Shown: positions 9,555 to 17,698, counted from the stretch's first letter. The stretch: 64,000 nt of DNA from Psychrobacter vallis (GCF_904846715.1 NZ_CAJHBU010000012.1:26190-90189), one strand, 5' to 3'. Numbers and translations are program-made. The notes: a model not told the origin generated them from the sequence alone.

Positions 9555-9959
9555 GTGAATAAAGCACGCATTGCAGTACTGACCACATTGACATTATCGG
9601 TGCTGAACCTGTGCTTTATGATACTTAGTGTATTGACTAGGACGCGATTATTTCTGGATTATCCATCGATGGTCATCACTTTATTCACGGTGTTTTTGAT
9701 TACTCTTGGGGTACTCAGCATCTGGCATCTGTTCGCTGGGCTAGACGGTCAGGTGATGAGCGGAAAAGTACTCTTACTGCTCGCGGTGGAGTATTTTGTG
9801 GTGTATGTGGCGGGCATTGCCAATATCTTTCCGCGCTCGGTCGCGCCAATGGGGCAGACACTGTTTGCCATGGAGATGCTTGGCGCTGGGCTGGCGGTAT
9901 TGCTGTTTGTTAGCGCAAGTAGGTATATCAAGACTGCGCCCACGCACACTTCTACGTAA
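9555..9959 (+). CDS. Small integral membrane protein of unknown function
   Basis: 134 residues with four predicted membrane helices and short loops. I do not recognise the family. The start is GTG, with GGGGA five bases upstream; no ATG fits. It is bounded on the left by the sodB terminator and on the right by a degenerate copy of the sodB 3' end (10000-10161), so it sits between direct repeats. It was probably acquired or trapped by recombination through sodB tails. A conserved hydrophobic pattern and a good ribosome site support a real gene, but no function can be assigned. Confidence 0.6.
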   Translation: MNKARIAVLTTLTLSVLNLCFMILSVLTRTRLFLDYPSMVITLFTVFLITLGVLSIWHLFAGLDGQVMSGKVLLLLAVEYFVVYVAGIANIFPRSVAPMGQTLFAMEMLGAGLAVLLFVSASRYIKTAPTHTST

Positions 9960-9999
9960 GTAGTTATACAGTAATTGCGGTGGCAAGGTAACGGTGTAC

Positions 10000-10161
10000 T
10001 GTTGATTCATATCCTGACTATGTTGATACGTTCATAGAGAGGTTAGTGAGTTGGAACTAGGCAAACGCAAAATATAAAGGTCAAGATGTTGGCGTTGAAG
10101 TGTAATTTTTAATTAGGTATTTGATTGATAAAAAAGGATGCCGCGAGGTGTCCTTTTTTTG
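10000..10161 (+). pseudogene. sodB 3'-end remnant with its terminator
   Basis: The translation DYVDTFIERLVSWN, a TAG, then ANAKYKGQDVGVEV and a stop (10103-10105) matches the intact sodB C-terminus (DYVDTFLDKLVNWDYANAKYK and onwards). The matching terminator follows. In the terminator copy GGACACC has become GGATGCC, which still pairs with GGTGTCC through two G-U pairs on the plus-strand transcript. No 5' part of sodB is present. It separates the small membrane protein from the convergent HEAT-like gene and may still terminate transcription. Confidence 0.9.
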
Positions 10162-10182
10162 TTTAGTAAAGTGGTTTTTACA

Positions 10183-11202
10183 CTATCTATCTAAAGCCTT
10201 TTCATCTAACTTTCTCAATACAAATCGACCTTGTTCTGCTACGTTAGCGGATTTATCGGCTGCAAATTTTTCTGCAAGATTTCTAGCGGGGATACCTAAG
10301 CTTTCAATATTTCTAATAAGAAATTCGGCAGAAACTTGTCTGACAATAGCAGATCGGTCAACAGCTGATCTATTTAATAATTCAAGAAAAGGTATTTGCA
10401 CGTCAATTTTTCTTTCAGCAATAATTGGTATTAATTTTTTTTCACCATAGTATTTATCAATCCATTGCCACTCCCTACCTTTAACCCACGTCATACGACC
10501 TTCAAATAAGCTGCGATACGCTTTGGCTCTCACATAAGGTTGGACAGCATTACTAGCAATCTCATTAAGATAATTATCGAGAATACCAGTACGACCAATT
10601 TGTGAAAGCAATGAAGGCATTGGTCCTGATGTAGAGGATATCAGGCGAGATTTAAGTAATAAGGCCATTTCTTCAGAAATAACCATATCTAAAAATAAGT
10701 GCTTATCTATTTCTTCCATTTTCCCCCACGAATGCCAATTAATCAGAAGCATACACAAGACTTCAGTCACGTATTCAGGTTCCGTACTTTTAAGCAGCGA
10801 AGGAAGTACTTCTCTTGCAGCTGTGCGAACTTGCGGTACCCAATCATTCAATCTGCGGACAGCTAGAGCAAGGGAAAAAGCATTTGGTGCACCATCTTTT
10901 GATAGCGCGCGTAGACTCTTTTCTCGTTTATATCCATCCGCATTGACAATATCTAGCCAAGTCAATTTTGGAGCAGGTTTAAACCAACGCGCCCATTTTG
11001 ACTGTGCAGTAAGGTACAGATTACTATCAAGTTCACTACGAATGAGGCGCTCCCAATAGCCTAATTTTACCAACTTAAGATTTGAGGTAACTTGGACAAG
11101 CGAGGGCATGTCTCCTCTATAATCATTACTAGAATCTATTGAGCGAGTAAATGCTTCGATAGCTAATACAATGTCATTCTTTGTTTTTCGATAATCTTTC
11201 AT
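10183..11202 (-). CDS. HEAT-repeat-like protein of unknown function
   Basis: 339 residues, almost wholly alpha-helical by pattern, with repeated helix pairs such as LNDWVPQVRTAAREVLPSLL and RSAIVRQVSAEFLIRNIESL, typical of HEAT or armadillo-like solenoids. No signal peptide, membrane helix or catalytic motif is visible. Such scaffolds usually bind proteins or nucleic acids, but no partner is evident. AAAGAG is about ten bases before ATG 11202. In transcription order it begins 18 bp after a detached DUF72 3'-end fragment (11221-11303), so it is likely cargo of a variable locus. Its codon use appears more AT-rich than that of the neighbouring housekeeping genes. Confidence 0.65.
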   Translation of the reverse strand: MKDYRKTKNDIVLAIEAFTRSIDSSNDYRGDMPSLVQVTSNLKLVKLGYWERLIRSELDSNLYLTAQSKWARWFKPAPKLTWLDIVNADGYKREKSLRALSKDGAPNAFSLALAVRRLNDWVPQVRTAAREVLPSLLKSTEPEYVTEVLCMLLINWHSWGKMEEIDKHLFLDMVISEEMALLLKSRLISSTSGPMPSLLSQIGRTGILDNYLNEIASNAVQPYVRAKAYRSLFEGRMTWVKGREWQWIDKYYGEKKLIPIIAERKIDVQIPFLELLNRSAVDRSAIVRQVSAEFLIRNIESLGIPARNLAEKFAADKSANVAEQGRFVLRKLDEKALDR

Positions 11203-11220
11203 AGTGAATTACTCTTTTAG

Positions 11221-11303
11221 CTACAATACTTCAAACCCAAACTTACCCAACGCCTCTCTCAACATCGCAATATTATAATAAGCATGCGCATCAACAGTGT
11301 TTT
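11221..11303 (-). pseudogene. DUF72 gene 3'-end fragment 1
   Basis: The reverse translation from NTVDAHAYYNIAML to FGFEVL and stop matches the last 26 codons of the intact DUF72 gene at 14971 with two amino-acid changes. Of nine base differences over 83 bp, seven are synonymous. Homology stops abruptly at a former Gln codon that is now TAA. The synonymous bias shows divergence under coding constraint, so the piece probably came from an orthologous gene of another lineage rather than from a local duplication that then decayed. Confidence 0.9.
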
Positions 11304-11337
11304 AAATATTGAATGTATGGCGTTACCGATTATAGCT

Positions 11338-12513
11338 TTATTTAATAACTTTCCAGCCATTATCTCCATCCACCATCGTCTCATCAAATACCCGTTTAAA
11401 ACCTTGCTGAATCAGCTCAAAACGTGATGGCATAGGCTCGTTGTCTGCTTCAACGACAGGTGCTTCTATCGGTGTGATGGCTTGCCATTGCGTACTTTGA
11501 CTGGCTTTATCAGCTAATACAAAACTAAAAAATGCGGTATCGCCCGCCATCATTCGTAAGTCATCAACAACGAGTTGCGTGGTTTGCTCGTTATTTCGAG
11601 CAGAGTCTTGATTAGCGTCGCCATTAGGCTTTTGCGTTCTATATCCTGTCCAATCACCGGAGAACCAATCGAGTCTTGAAGCATAAGGCTGGCTAGATTG
11701 TGGCAAACTTGCGTTAAGTGCCTTTGAATCGTTATATTGAGTTAAGTAGCGATATTCGGGAAGGCGCTTATCTAACGTGCTACCTCTTAGCTCAATAAGC
11801 TGATGCTGATTATCTTCTGCGAGCGTCCGCCACATCAGAATAGTAGGAAGCACCGGCATGGTTTTGATACGGACGATATTGTCTATACCAGCAGCTGCTA
11901 AAGTTTGCTCGGCTTGACTTTGCGCGTAGTATTTCAATCCTACTGACAGTAATAGATAGCTACTACTAACGATGAGCATCCATATGGCAAAGCGTTGGCA
12001 GTTGGCAAAGAGTCCTCGTTTAAATAGGGATAAATTGCGACCTTTTATTAGTCCCACAATCATAGCGATAAGCAAGGGTATAGTATAAAGCGGGTCGATG
12101 ATAAACCTTGAGGCGATGCTGATAGGCGTAATTTGTAATGACTCTTGTAATGGCCAAAATAGCTGCGTACCGTATACGGTAAAGCTGTCTAATATCGGAT
12201 GCGTCGTCAGTGCCAATGTCATGGCAAATGCTAAGCGCCTAAAAGAATAAGGCAGCGGCATATTACGCCATTGATGATAGCGACTTATTAGCCATGCACC
12301 GCCTAAGCCTAATGCAGTTAATACAAACAGTGAATGGCTAAAGCCCCGATGATAGGTCATGTTGCTGACTGGATCACCATAATGTAAAAGCACATCTAAA
12401 TCAGGGATAGTGCCAAGTATTGCCCCATACAGATAAGCTTTGCGGCCTTGATATTTACCAAGTATTGCCCCTTGGACGCTAGCACCTAAGACGATTTGAC
12501 TGAGTGAATCCAT
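11338..12513 (-). CDS. YdjM-family membrane-bound metal-dependent hydrolase-like protein
   Basis: 391 residues. The N-terminal half has the YdjM/YbcI (formerly DUF457) pattern: MDSLSQIVLGA, GTIPDLD, YHRGFSHS and THPILDSFTVYGT, with conserved His and Asp in several membrane helices. These residues suggest a metal site in the inner membrane. The C-terminal ~200 residues after the last helix are polar and probably periplasmic; E. coli YdjM, as I recall, is only about half this length. The substrate is unknown. It lies between two DUF72 3'-end fragments, and its start (AAGAG then ATG) is close behind the upstream one. Confidence 0.8.
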   Translation of the reverse strand: MDSLSQIVLGASVQGAILGKYQGRKAYLYGAILGTIPDLDVLLHYGDPVSNMTYHRGFSHSLFVLTALGLGGAWLISRYHQWRNMPLPYSFRRLAFAMTLALTTHPILDSFTVYGTQLFWPLQESLQITPISIASRFIIDPLYTIPLLIAMIVGLIKGRNLSLFKRGLFANCQRFAIWMLIVSSSYLLLSVGLKYYAQSQAEQTLAAAGIDNIVRIKTMPVLPTILMWRTLAEDNQHQLIELRGSTLDKRLPEYRYLTQYNDSKALNASLPQSSQPYASRLDWFSGDWTGYRTQKPNGDANQDSARNNEQTTQLVVDDLRMMAGDTAFFSFVLADKASQSTQWQAITPIEAPVVEADNEPMPSRFELIQQGFKRVFDETMVDGDNGWKVIK

Positions 12514-12551
12514 AGCGCTCTTATTAATTTAAGGGATTAGGTTTAGATTGA

Positions 12552-12632
12552 TTATAGTATGTTGAAGTTATGGGTAATTAATGCTGCTCGCAGTATCGAA
12601 ATATTATAAAAGGCATGCGCATTGGGGGTATT
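12552..12632 (-). pseudogene. DUF72 gene 3'-end fragment 2 (more divergent)
   Basis: The reverse translation NTPNAHAFYNISILRAAL then ITHNFNIL and stop aligns without gaps to the last 26 residues of the intact DUF72 protein and ends at the same position. It begins at the same place as fragment 1, directly after a codon that is TAG here and CAA (Gln) in the intact gene. The frame remained open despite considerable divergence, again suggesting origin from a different DUF72 ortholog. Confidence 0.8.
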
Positions 12633-12663
12633 CTAAATAAATTTAACCATTAAAAAAATCAAA

Positions 12664-13350
12664 TTAACAACGAGCCATCGCTTCAATGGCTTTTGCCACA
12701 TCATTCAAGTAATCTTCGTTGACACGTTGCCCTGTCACTAACATACGCCAGTAAATTAAACCTGCTACGGCGTCACTCAACAGCTCAATATTGGCATCTG
12801 CTGGTATCTCTCCTCTTGCGATGGCACGAGTAAAAATTTTCTCAGCATGCCCGCGACGTTGCTGTTGTAAACGTCCGCGGATGGCATCAGTCAAATCGCT
12901 TGAGCGCCGCATCTCAGCATGCAAATCTGGTAAAATTCGACCGATAAGAGGATGACGTAATAACCGTCTTAATGTCAATAATGTCTCGTAGATATCACCA
13001 TATAGTGAGCCGGTATCAGGCTCCACGATAAGCTCGATACCGATAGTCTCCATTCGCTCAACGACCATTGCAAACTTAGAAGGCCAGCGCCGATATAGCG
13101 CCGCTTTTCCGACCCCAGCACGTTTGGCAACCTTTTCAAGGCGCAATGAACCATATCCGTTAATAGCCCATTCAGTAAACAGCGCCTGAGTGAGCGCCTC
13201 AGTAACGGCAGGTTGCATCACTGCCGCTCCTGACGGCGCACGTTTTTTTGTACGGCTTTCTGTCAGACTATTTGATTTAACATTATTGCTATCAGAGGAT
13301 TCATTCGAATCTTTTACAGAATCAGCTTGAAAATGCTTGTAATTTGTCAA
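12664..13350 (-). CDS. TetR/AcrR-family transcriptional regulator
   Basis: 228 residues. After a polar, serine-rich N-terminal tail of ~45 residues comes a TetR DNA-binding domain. It includes INGYGSLRLEKVAKRAGVGK and the recognition-helix signature ALYRRWPSK, then a helical ligand-binding domain. The likely start is TTG at 13350 with AGGA ten bases upstream; the next ATG would cut close to the DNA-binding domain. It is divergent from the SnoaL/NmrA-like pair, and an inverted repeat in the shared spacer is the probable operator. It probably represses that pair and itself, with an unknown inducer. Confidence 0.85.
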   Translation of the reverse strand: MTNYKHFQADSVKDSNESSDSNNVKSNSLTESRTKKRAPSGAAVMQPAVTEALTQALFTEWAINGYGSLRLEKVAKRAGVGKAALYRRWPSKFAMVVERMETIGIELIVEPDTGSLYGDIYETLLTLRRLLRHPLIGRILPDLHAEMRRSSDLTDAIRGRLQQQRRGHAEKIFTRAIARGEIPADANIELLSDAVAGLIYWRMLVTGQRVNEDYLNDVAKAIEAMARC

Positions 13351-13368
13351 AAGAAGGTTATCCTATAT

Positions 13369-13392
13369 GGATGGAACGATATAGTTCCGTCC
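13369..13392. promoter_or_regulatory. Probable TetR operator
   Basis: GGATGGAAC, six bases, GTTCCGTCC forms an inverted repeat with 8 of 9 positions matched. It is centred in the spacer between the TetR gene and the divergent SnoaL-like gene, 16 bp before the latter's start. Length and symmetry fit a TetR dimer site. Confidence 0.75.
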
Positions 13393-13408
13393 TAAATGAG
13401 GTGAGATC

Positions 13409-13888
13409 ATGAAAACAGGTAATGAACAAAATAACAATCTAGTTCCTGCATTCTCAACTATGATTGCTCAAGCGCTAGGTTCATCCTTAACCATTACTAC
13501 CGACAGTTTTGTAGAGATGTTCGCAGAAGACGGTGTCATGGAGTTTCCCTTTGCTCCACCAAGTATACCTGATGTTTTAGAAGGCAGAAGTGCGATTGCC
13601 AATCATCTTAAATGGCTACCTGGGTTACTCACTATTGATTCATTCAGCGAGCCGCAGGTACATCGAAGTGAAGATGGCAAAACGGTTGTTCTTGAATTTG
13701 ATTGTATTGGTAAAGCCACAGCAACAGGCAAGCCTTATAACCAAAGCTATGTATCAATTATCACCATGCACAATGGCAGAATACAACGCTACCGTGACTA
13801 TTGGAATCCGCTAGTCACACTATCCATTATGGATAATGATACAGCGACTGCTGCTTCTGATACAAAACGGGAGCGTACTCATGCGTGA
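13409..13888 (+). CDS. SnoaL-like / nuclear-transport-factor-2-fold protein
   Basis: 159 residues with the SnoaL-like pattern: an N-terminal helix with FVEMFAEDGVMEFPFAP, then beta strands ending in RIQRYRDYWNPL. This cone-shaped fold is shared by polyketide cyclases, ketosteroid isomerases and many stress-induced proteins of unknown activity. GAGGTGA is five bases from the ATG. The stop overlaps the next gene's start by eight bases, so the two are translationally coupled. The pair probably detoxifies or modifies a small molecule sensed by the adjacent TetR regulator. Confidence 0.8.
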   Translation: MKTGNEQNNNLVPAFSTMIAQALGSSLTITTDSFVEMFAEDGVMEFPFAPPSIPDVLEGRSAIANHLKWLPGLLTIDSFSEPQVHRSEDGKTVVLEFDCIGKATATGKPYNQSYVSIITMHNGRIQRYRDYWNPLVTLSIMDNDTATAASDTKRERTHA

Positions 13889-14711
13889 TACTATTTTAGT
13901 CACTGGTGGTACTGGAAAGACGGGTCGCCGCATTGTTCAGCAACTCGAAGCTCGTGGCATCCCTGTCAAAGCGGCATCACGCACCGCTAATGCTTCTAAC
14001 CGTGTAAGATTTGATTGGTACGATACGACCAGTTTTGCAGCAGCACTAGAGGATGTCAGAAGTGTGTATTTGGTTGCGCCTGCTGATACGGCCGAGTCTC
14101 TAGATGCCATGCGTCCATTTCTTGAACAGGCTGTTACCGCAGGCGTAGAGCGCTTTGTATTACTTAGCTCATCTTCACTTGAGCAGGGCGGCGCGTTGAT
14201 GGGGAAGGTACATGAATGGCTCGCGCAGCAATCGGTGCCCTATACTGTACTGCGTCCTAGTTGGTTTATGCAGAACTTCTCTGAATCTCAGCACCTTATG
14301 GGTATTTGTCGTGCGGATATGATTCGTTCGGCGACAGGTGATGGAAAGGCTGGATTTATAGATGCCGAAGATATCGCCGCCGTCGCAGTAGAGGCACTAA
14401 TTGATCCGACCTTTTCACACACTGAGTTGATACTCACAGGCTCTGCAGCTATTAGTTATGATGAAGTCGCTCAGATTATCGGTGGTGCCGTTGGTCGTCC
14501 TATCTCACACAATCGATTAGATGCTAATGAGTTGGGTAAAATGTTCCGTGAAATGGGCGTAGCTGCTGACTTTGCTGACGTCCTTGTTCAGATGGATATT
14601 GCGATTAGCGAAGGCGTAGAAAACCGTACTACTGATAACGTGCATATGGTGGCGGGTAGCTTTGAGGCGTTTGCTCAACGCGAAGCACTGGTATGGAAAG
14701 TTGCTTCTTAA
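13881..14711 (+). CDS. NmrA-like NAD(P)-binding oxidoreductase
   Basis: 276 residues from ATG 13881 (MRDTILVTGGTGKTGRRI), preceded by GGGAG. The GGTGKTGR nucleotide-binding motif, RPSWFMQNF and the mid-protein RFVLLSSSS are typical of atypical SDRs related to NmrA and quinone reductase QorB. The YxxxK catalytic pair of classical SDRs is absent, as is common in this group, so it may act as a reductase or a redox sensor. An upstream in-frame ATG at 13836 is inside the SnoaL-like gene and less likely. It is cotranscribed with that gene under the TetR regulator. Confidence 0.82.
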   Translation: MRDTILVTGGTGKTGRRIVQQLEARGIPVKAASRTANASNRVRFDWYDTTSFAAALEDVRSVYLVAPADTAESLDAMRPFLEQAVTAGVERFVLLSSSSLEQGGALMGKVHEWLAQQSVPYTVLRPSWFMQNFSESQHLMGICRADMIRSATGDGKAGFIDAEDIAAVAVEALIDPTFSHTELILTGSAAISYDEVAQIIGGAVGRPISHNRLDANELGKMFREMGVAADFADVLVQMDIAISEGVENRTTDNVHMVAGSFEAFAQREALVWKVAS

Positions 14712-14712
14712 C

Positions 14713-14860
14713 ACAGTCAATCTATTTCAAAAAAATTAGCGTTCTGCTGGAACAAATTTTTCAAAACCTCTATTACACGTGCGAAACTTCAATGAGAAAA
14801 ATTCATACCAGTAGGACAGCATGTCCGTGTGTCTCACTTTTATTTAGGATTGATTATGAC
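14713..14860. repeat. Divergent family-1 palindromic repeat (inverted orientation)
   Basis: Starts ACAGTCAATC, has arms CTGGAACAAATTTTTC and GAAAAATTCATACCAG, and ends TTTATTTAGGATTGATTA. The order and ends match family-1 repeats read in reverse, but the middle differs. It directly follows the NmrA-like gene stop. Confidence 0.6.
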
Positions 14861-14970
14861 CAATAAGATCAGCCATTTTAGTTAAAACTAATAAGTGCTT
14901 TCTAGTGCTCTGAAAATAAGGGAGTTGAATATAATGAATAATAAGCTGTATGAAAAACCATTATCCAGAG

Positions 14971-15798
14971 CTACAACACTTCAAACCCAAACTTACTCAA
15001 CGCTTCTCGCAGCATCGCAATATTATAATACGCATGCGCATTGACGGTGTTTTGAAAAAAGACATAGAGCGTATCAAAATGCTGACGCTGATTGGCAATC
15101 GCTTGTGCCCAGTCCTGCATCTCCGCTTCGCTATAGCGATAATCATGACGGTCAGCCGCACTCATCGCATCCCACCAGTTTAGATTATTACCATGCATGC
15201 GTAGATAACCTATACGTTCGGTAAATATCAATCTTGACGGTGGCAGTCCGCTGACTTTGGGGTAATCAACGCTACACCAAATCAAACCTTGCTTGACAAA
15301 GCTATCGACGACTTGCGGTGTATGCCAGCCGTTATGGCGAAACTCAACGGCGAGTGGATAGTCTGTAAACCAGCTGACCAGATTGGCAAGGTAGAGACGA
15401 TGCTCACGAGTACGATCGAAGCCATGCGGGAATTGTAGTAATAATGGCGCTAAAGCATTCGCTTCGATAAGTGGCGTGAGAGCAGTAAGAAAAGCCTGTG
15501 CATGTTCGGCAGTGCCTTTTCGCGCATGAGTGAAGTCTTGATGGAGTTTGACGGCAAATTTTAACTGACTATCAGTTTGCACATAGGCTTTATCAACCAT
15601 ACCCGCAAAGGCTTTTTGCCCGATGGGCGCATAGAAAGTACTATTGATTTCGACTGCGCCATATTGCTTGGCATACTCACGCAAAAAGTCCGTTTTTTTG
15701 GTACCAGTGGGATACAGCGTACCGAGCAAATCGGTATCGCTATAGCCGCCAGTGCCAAGATAAATACGCGGGGTAGGGTTACTGTCCATCTTCACCAC
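14971..15798 (-). CDS. DUF72 family protein (YecE-like)
   Basis: 275 residues with the TIM-barrel-like DUF72 signatures: YLGTGGYS near the N-terminus, EINSTFYAPI, the FAVKLHQDFTH strand, EFRHNGW, and YVFFQNTVNAHAYYNI at the end. The biochemical role is unknown. The start may be GTG 15798 (AAGG six bases upstream) or ATG 15789. It lies 60 bp downstream of ispA and is probably cotranscribed. Its last 26 codons occur twice more at 11221 and 12552 as detached fragments between accessory genes, marking this 3' end as a recombination boundary. Confidence 0.88.
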   Translation of the reverse strand: MVKMDSNPTPRIYLGTGGYSDTDLLGTLYPTGTKKTDFLREYAKQYGAVEINSTFYAPIGQKAFAGMVDKAYVQTDSQLKFAVKLHQDFTHARKGTAEHAQAFLTALTPLIEANALAPLLLQFPHGFDRTREHRLYLANLVSWFTDYPLAVEFRHNGWHTPQVVDSFVKQGLIWCSVDYPKVSGLPPSRLIFTERIGYLRMHGNNLNWWDAMSAADRHDYRYSEAEMQDWAQAIANQRQHFDTLYVFFQNTVNAHAYYNIAMLREALSKFGFEVL

Positions 15799-15858
15799 TC
15801 ATTGCCTTTTGGGGTAATAAAATTTGCTGAGTTTTTCATTCAGATACTATTCGCTAAA

Positions 15859-16932
15859 CTATTTTTTACGCGACCAAAGCCACTCAATTAAAGCCAATAG
15901 CGCATCATTATTTTTGCCGATGTTGTCTTGATTGTCGCTGAGCTCTCGACTGATGGCTGCACGTCCATCATCAAACAGCGATTGCGCATAGCTGGTTGCA
16001 TCATCGACACCCATCAATTTTACATAAGTGGATTTGTCGAGTTTTTCATCGCTACCTGCAGGTTTGCCAAGCATATCGGTGCTGGTGGTCACATCCAAGA
16101 TATCATCTTGTACTTGAAAGGCGAGACCAATATGCTGCGCGCATTCTTGCAACGCCATGCGCTGCGGGGCAGTCGCGCCCGCACAAATACCGCCCATGAG
16201 CATGGCCGCCTCAATCAACGCGCCCGTTTTATCACGGTGGATGGCTTCTAAATTCTCTTGAGAGATGTCCGTACTGGCTTCTGCATTGAGATCAAGCATT
16301 TGACCAGCCACCATACGCCGTGCACGCGGGGCAAATATCGCTAATAGCTGGCTTGCGATATTCGCATCGAAGTGCGCAAATGTGGGCATCTCTGCGGTCA
16401 ACACCTCAAACGCTAACGTCTGCAACACATCTCCTGCCAGCAGCGCTGCCGCTTCATCAAAGGCGATATGACACGTTGGCTGACCACGGCGTAGCTCGTC
16501 GTCATCCATACACGGCAGGTCATCATGGACCAACGAATAAGTATGCAGCAGCTCCACCGCCAACGCCGCCCGTCGCGACATATCATAATCGGAGTCATTT
16601 TCTAACAGCGTTTCCAAATCTTTATCTTGCTTGGTCTCTTTATCAGGGCTTTTATAGGCATCGTTAGCGGTTTCATTAGTATTACTATGATTGACACTGG
16701 CAAAGGTACTAGCAACCAATAGTGGGCGTACCAATTTGCCGTGACCCGTCATCACATAAAGACAGGCATCGACCAGTGGGCTTGGTAGCTCGGCATAAGC
16801 AAATAGTACCTCGATATCGTGAGCCAATTGCGTACGCACAGCACCATGAAATTGCTCAGTGTTTTGAAAAGAGACAGAGTTAAAAGGTATAAAGCCAAAA
16901 GAGGTCGCGCTAGGAGTAGGGGAAACAGTCAT
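15859..16932 (-). CDS. ispA: Farnesyl diphosphate synthase (polyprenyl synthetase)
   Basis: Condenses IPP with DMAPP and GPP to farnesyl diphosphate for quinone and undecaprenyl lipid synthesis. Both aspartate-rich motifs are present: DDLPCMDDDELRRG and FQVQDDILD. The substrate-binding GKLVRP and the KLDKSTYVKL region also fit. About 35 polar residues (around ETANDAYKSPDKETKQDKD) are inserted between the helix after GKLVRPLLV and the first motif, where the family is short. ATG 16932 is preferred; a GTG at 16956 falls inside a 20-bp tandem repeat and is not family-like. The short-chain class is inferred from overall similarity; geranylgeranyl specificity cannot be excluded. Confidence 0.92.
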   Translation of the reverse strand: MTVSPTPSATSFGFIPFNSVSFQNTEQFHGAVRTQLAHDIEVLFAYAELPSPLVDACLYVMTGHGKLVRPLLVASTFASVNHSNTNETANDAYKSPDKETKQDKDLETLLENDSDYDMSRRAALAVELLHTYSLVHDDLPCMDDDELRRGQPTCHIAFDEAAALLAGDVLQTLAFEVLTAEMPTFAHFDANIASQLLAIFAPRARRMVAGQMLDLNAEASTDISQENLEAIHRDKTGALIEAAMLMGGICAGATAPQRMALQECAQHIGLAFQVQDDILDVTTSTDMLGKPAGSDEKLDKSTYVKLMGVDDATSYAQSLFDDGRAAISRELSDNQDNIGKNNDALLALIEWLWSRKK

Positions 16933-16943
16933 AATCCAACCAT

Positions 16944-17003
16944 TTATCAGGGACACAGTAAAGTTATCAGGGATACGGTAAAGTTATCAGGGATACGGTA
17001 AAA
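16944..17003. repeat. 20-bp tandem repeat x3 upstream of ispA
   Basis: Units at 16944, 16964 and 16984 of consensus TTATCAGGGATACGGTAAAG; the first differs by two bases. They end 12 bp before the ispA ATG, inside its ribosome-binding and leader region, so copy-number change could alter ispA expression. Confidence 0.85.
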
Positions 17004-17698
17004 ACGGTATTAGTGTAGCATGATAGGTCATATCGCTTGTGTGAGACACCGTATCAATTGATTGTTTTTTGCATATTGCTGGCACGCCTTACCTAAAAAT
17101 AGCTAAGTACCACTGAAATAAGACCATAAGTTCTCGTTACGTATTGGCGGTTTTACTCACTGGTTGAATATGTTGTGATAAAGGCGCAAGCTAAGTGAGC
17201 GGCATGAATGGAATGACATCAACTGTTTAGCCTCTTTTATATGGCAGGCATCGAAGACAAATAAGATAAATGCCTATCAGTGATTTAAGAGTGACTTGCG
17301 AGTATGGCATTAGCTTGTGACAGCTAGGGGTATAATCCCCTACACTAATTGACGTGATAACGGTCTGATGGTGACCTTGCTGGGTTTTACTCAGGATGAT
17401 GAATCATTCATGTTCAGTGTTGGGCCATGTCTTAGTCGTTATTTTTAACATCAGTATTTTTAGCAGTAGCATATAAATAAAGCGCCGTATGATTTTGTGG
17501 GAAAACTTTAAAATAAGTACATAGCAGTGTGTACAAGATCATGAGCGCTGGATAATAAAGACATCTTCACTCGTGTGCTGGCTAGTTGGTCTTTACAACG
17601 AAGCGGGCACACAAGTGCTATTACCCATTTTACTAACAGTAACTGGCTATTTATTTTACTCTAAAACGTAGCTTTCGTTATATAGAAAGGAGTTTCAA
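17004..17698. other. Long intergenic region between ispA and fadB, no gene seen
   Basis: Divergent promoter region of ~700 bp with no credible open frame. The notable element is the palindrome at 17325-17342, listed separately. Nothing else is recognised. Confidence 0.5.
17325..17342. promoter_or_regulatory. Palindrome enclosing a TATAAT box upstream of fadB
   Basis: TAGGGG-TATAAT-CCCCTA: perfect 6-bp arms around a consensus -10 hexamer, about 360 bp before the fadB start. No -35 box is seen at 16-18 bp. A factor binding the arms would block the -10 directly. The role is inferred from layout. Confidence 0.5.

Noticed and set aside
11221..12632. DUF72 tails as a CRISPR-like or tandem repeat array
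   Set aside because: Only three copies counting the intact gene, divergent and separated by complete genes, and each matches coding sequence in frame.
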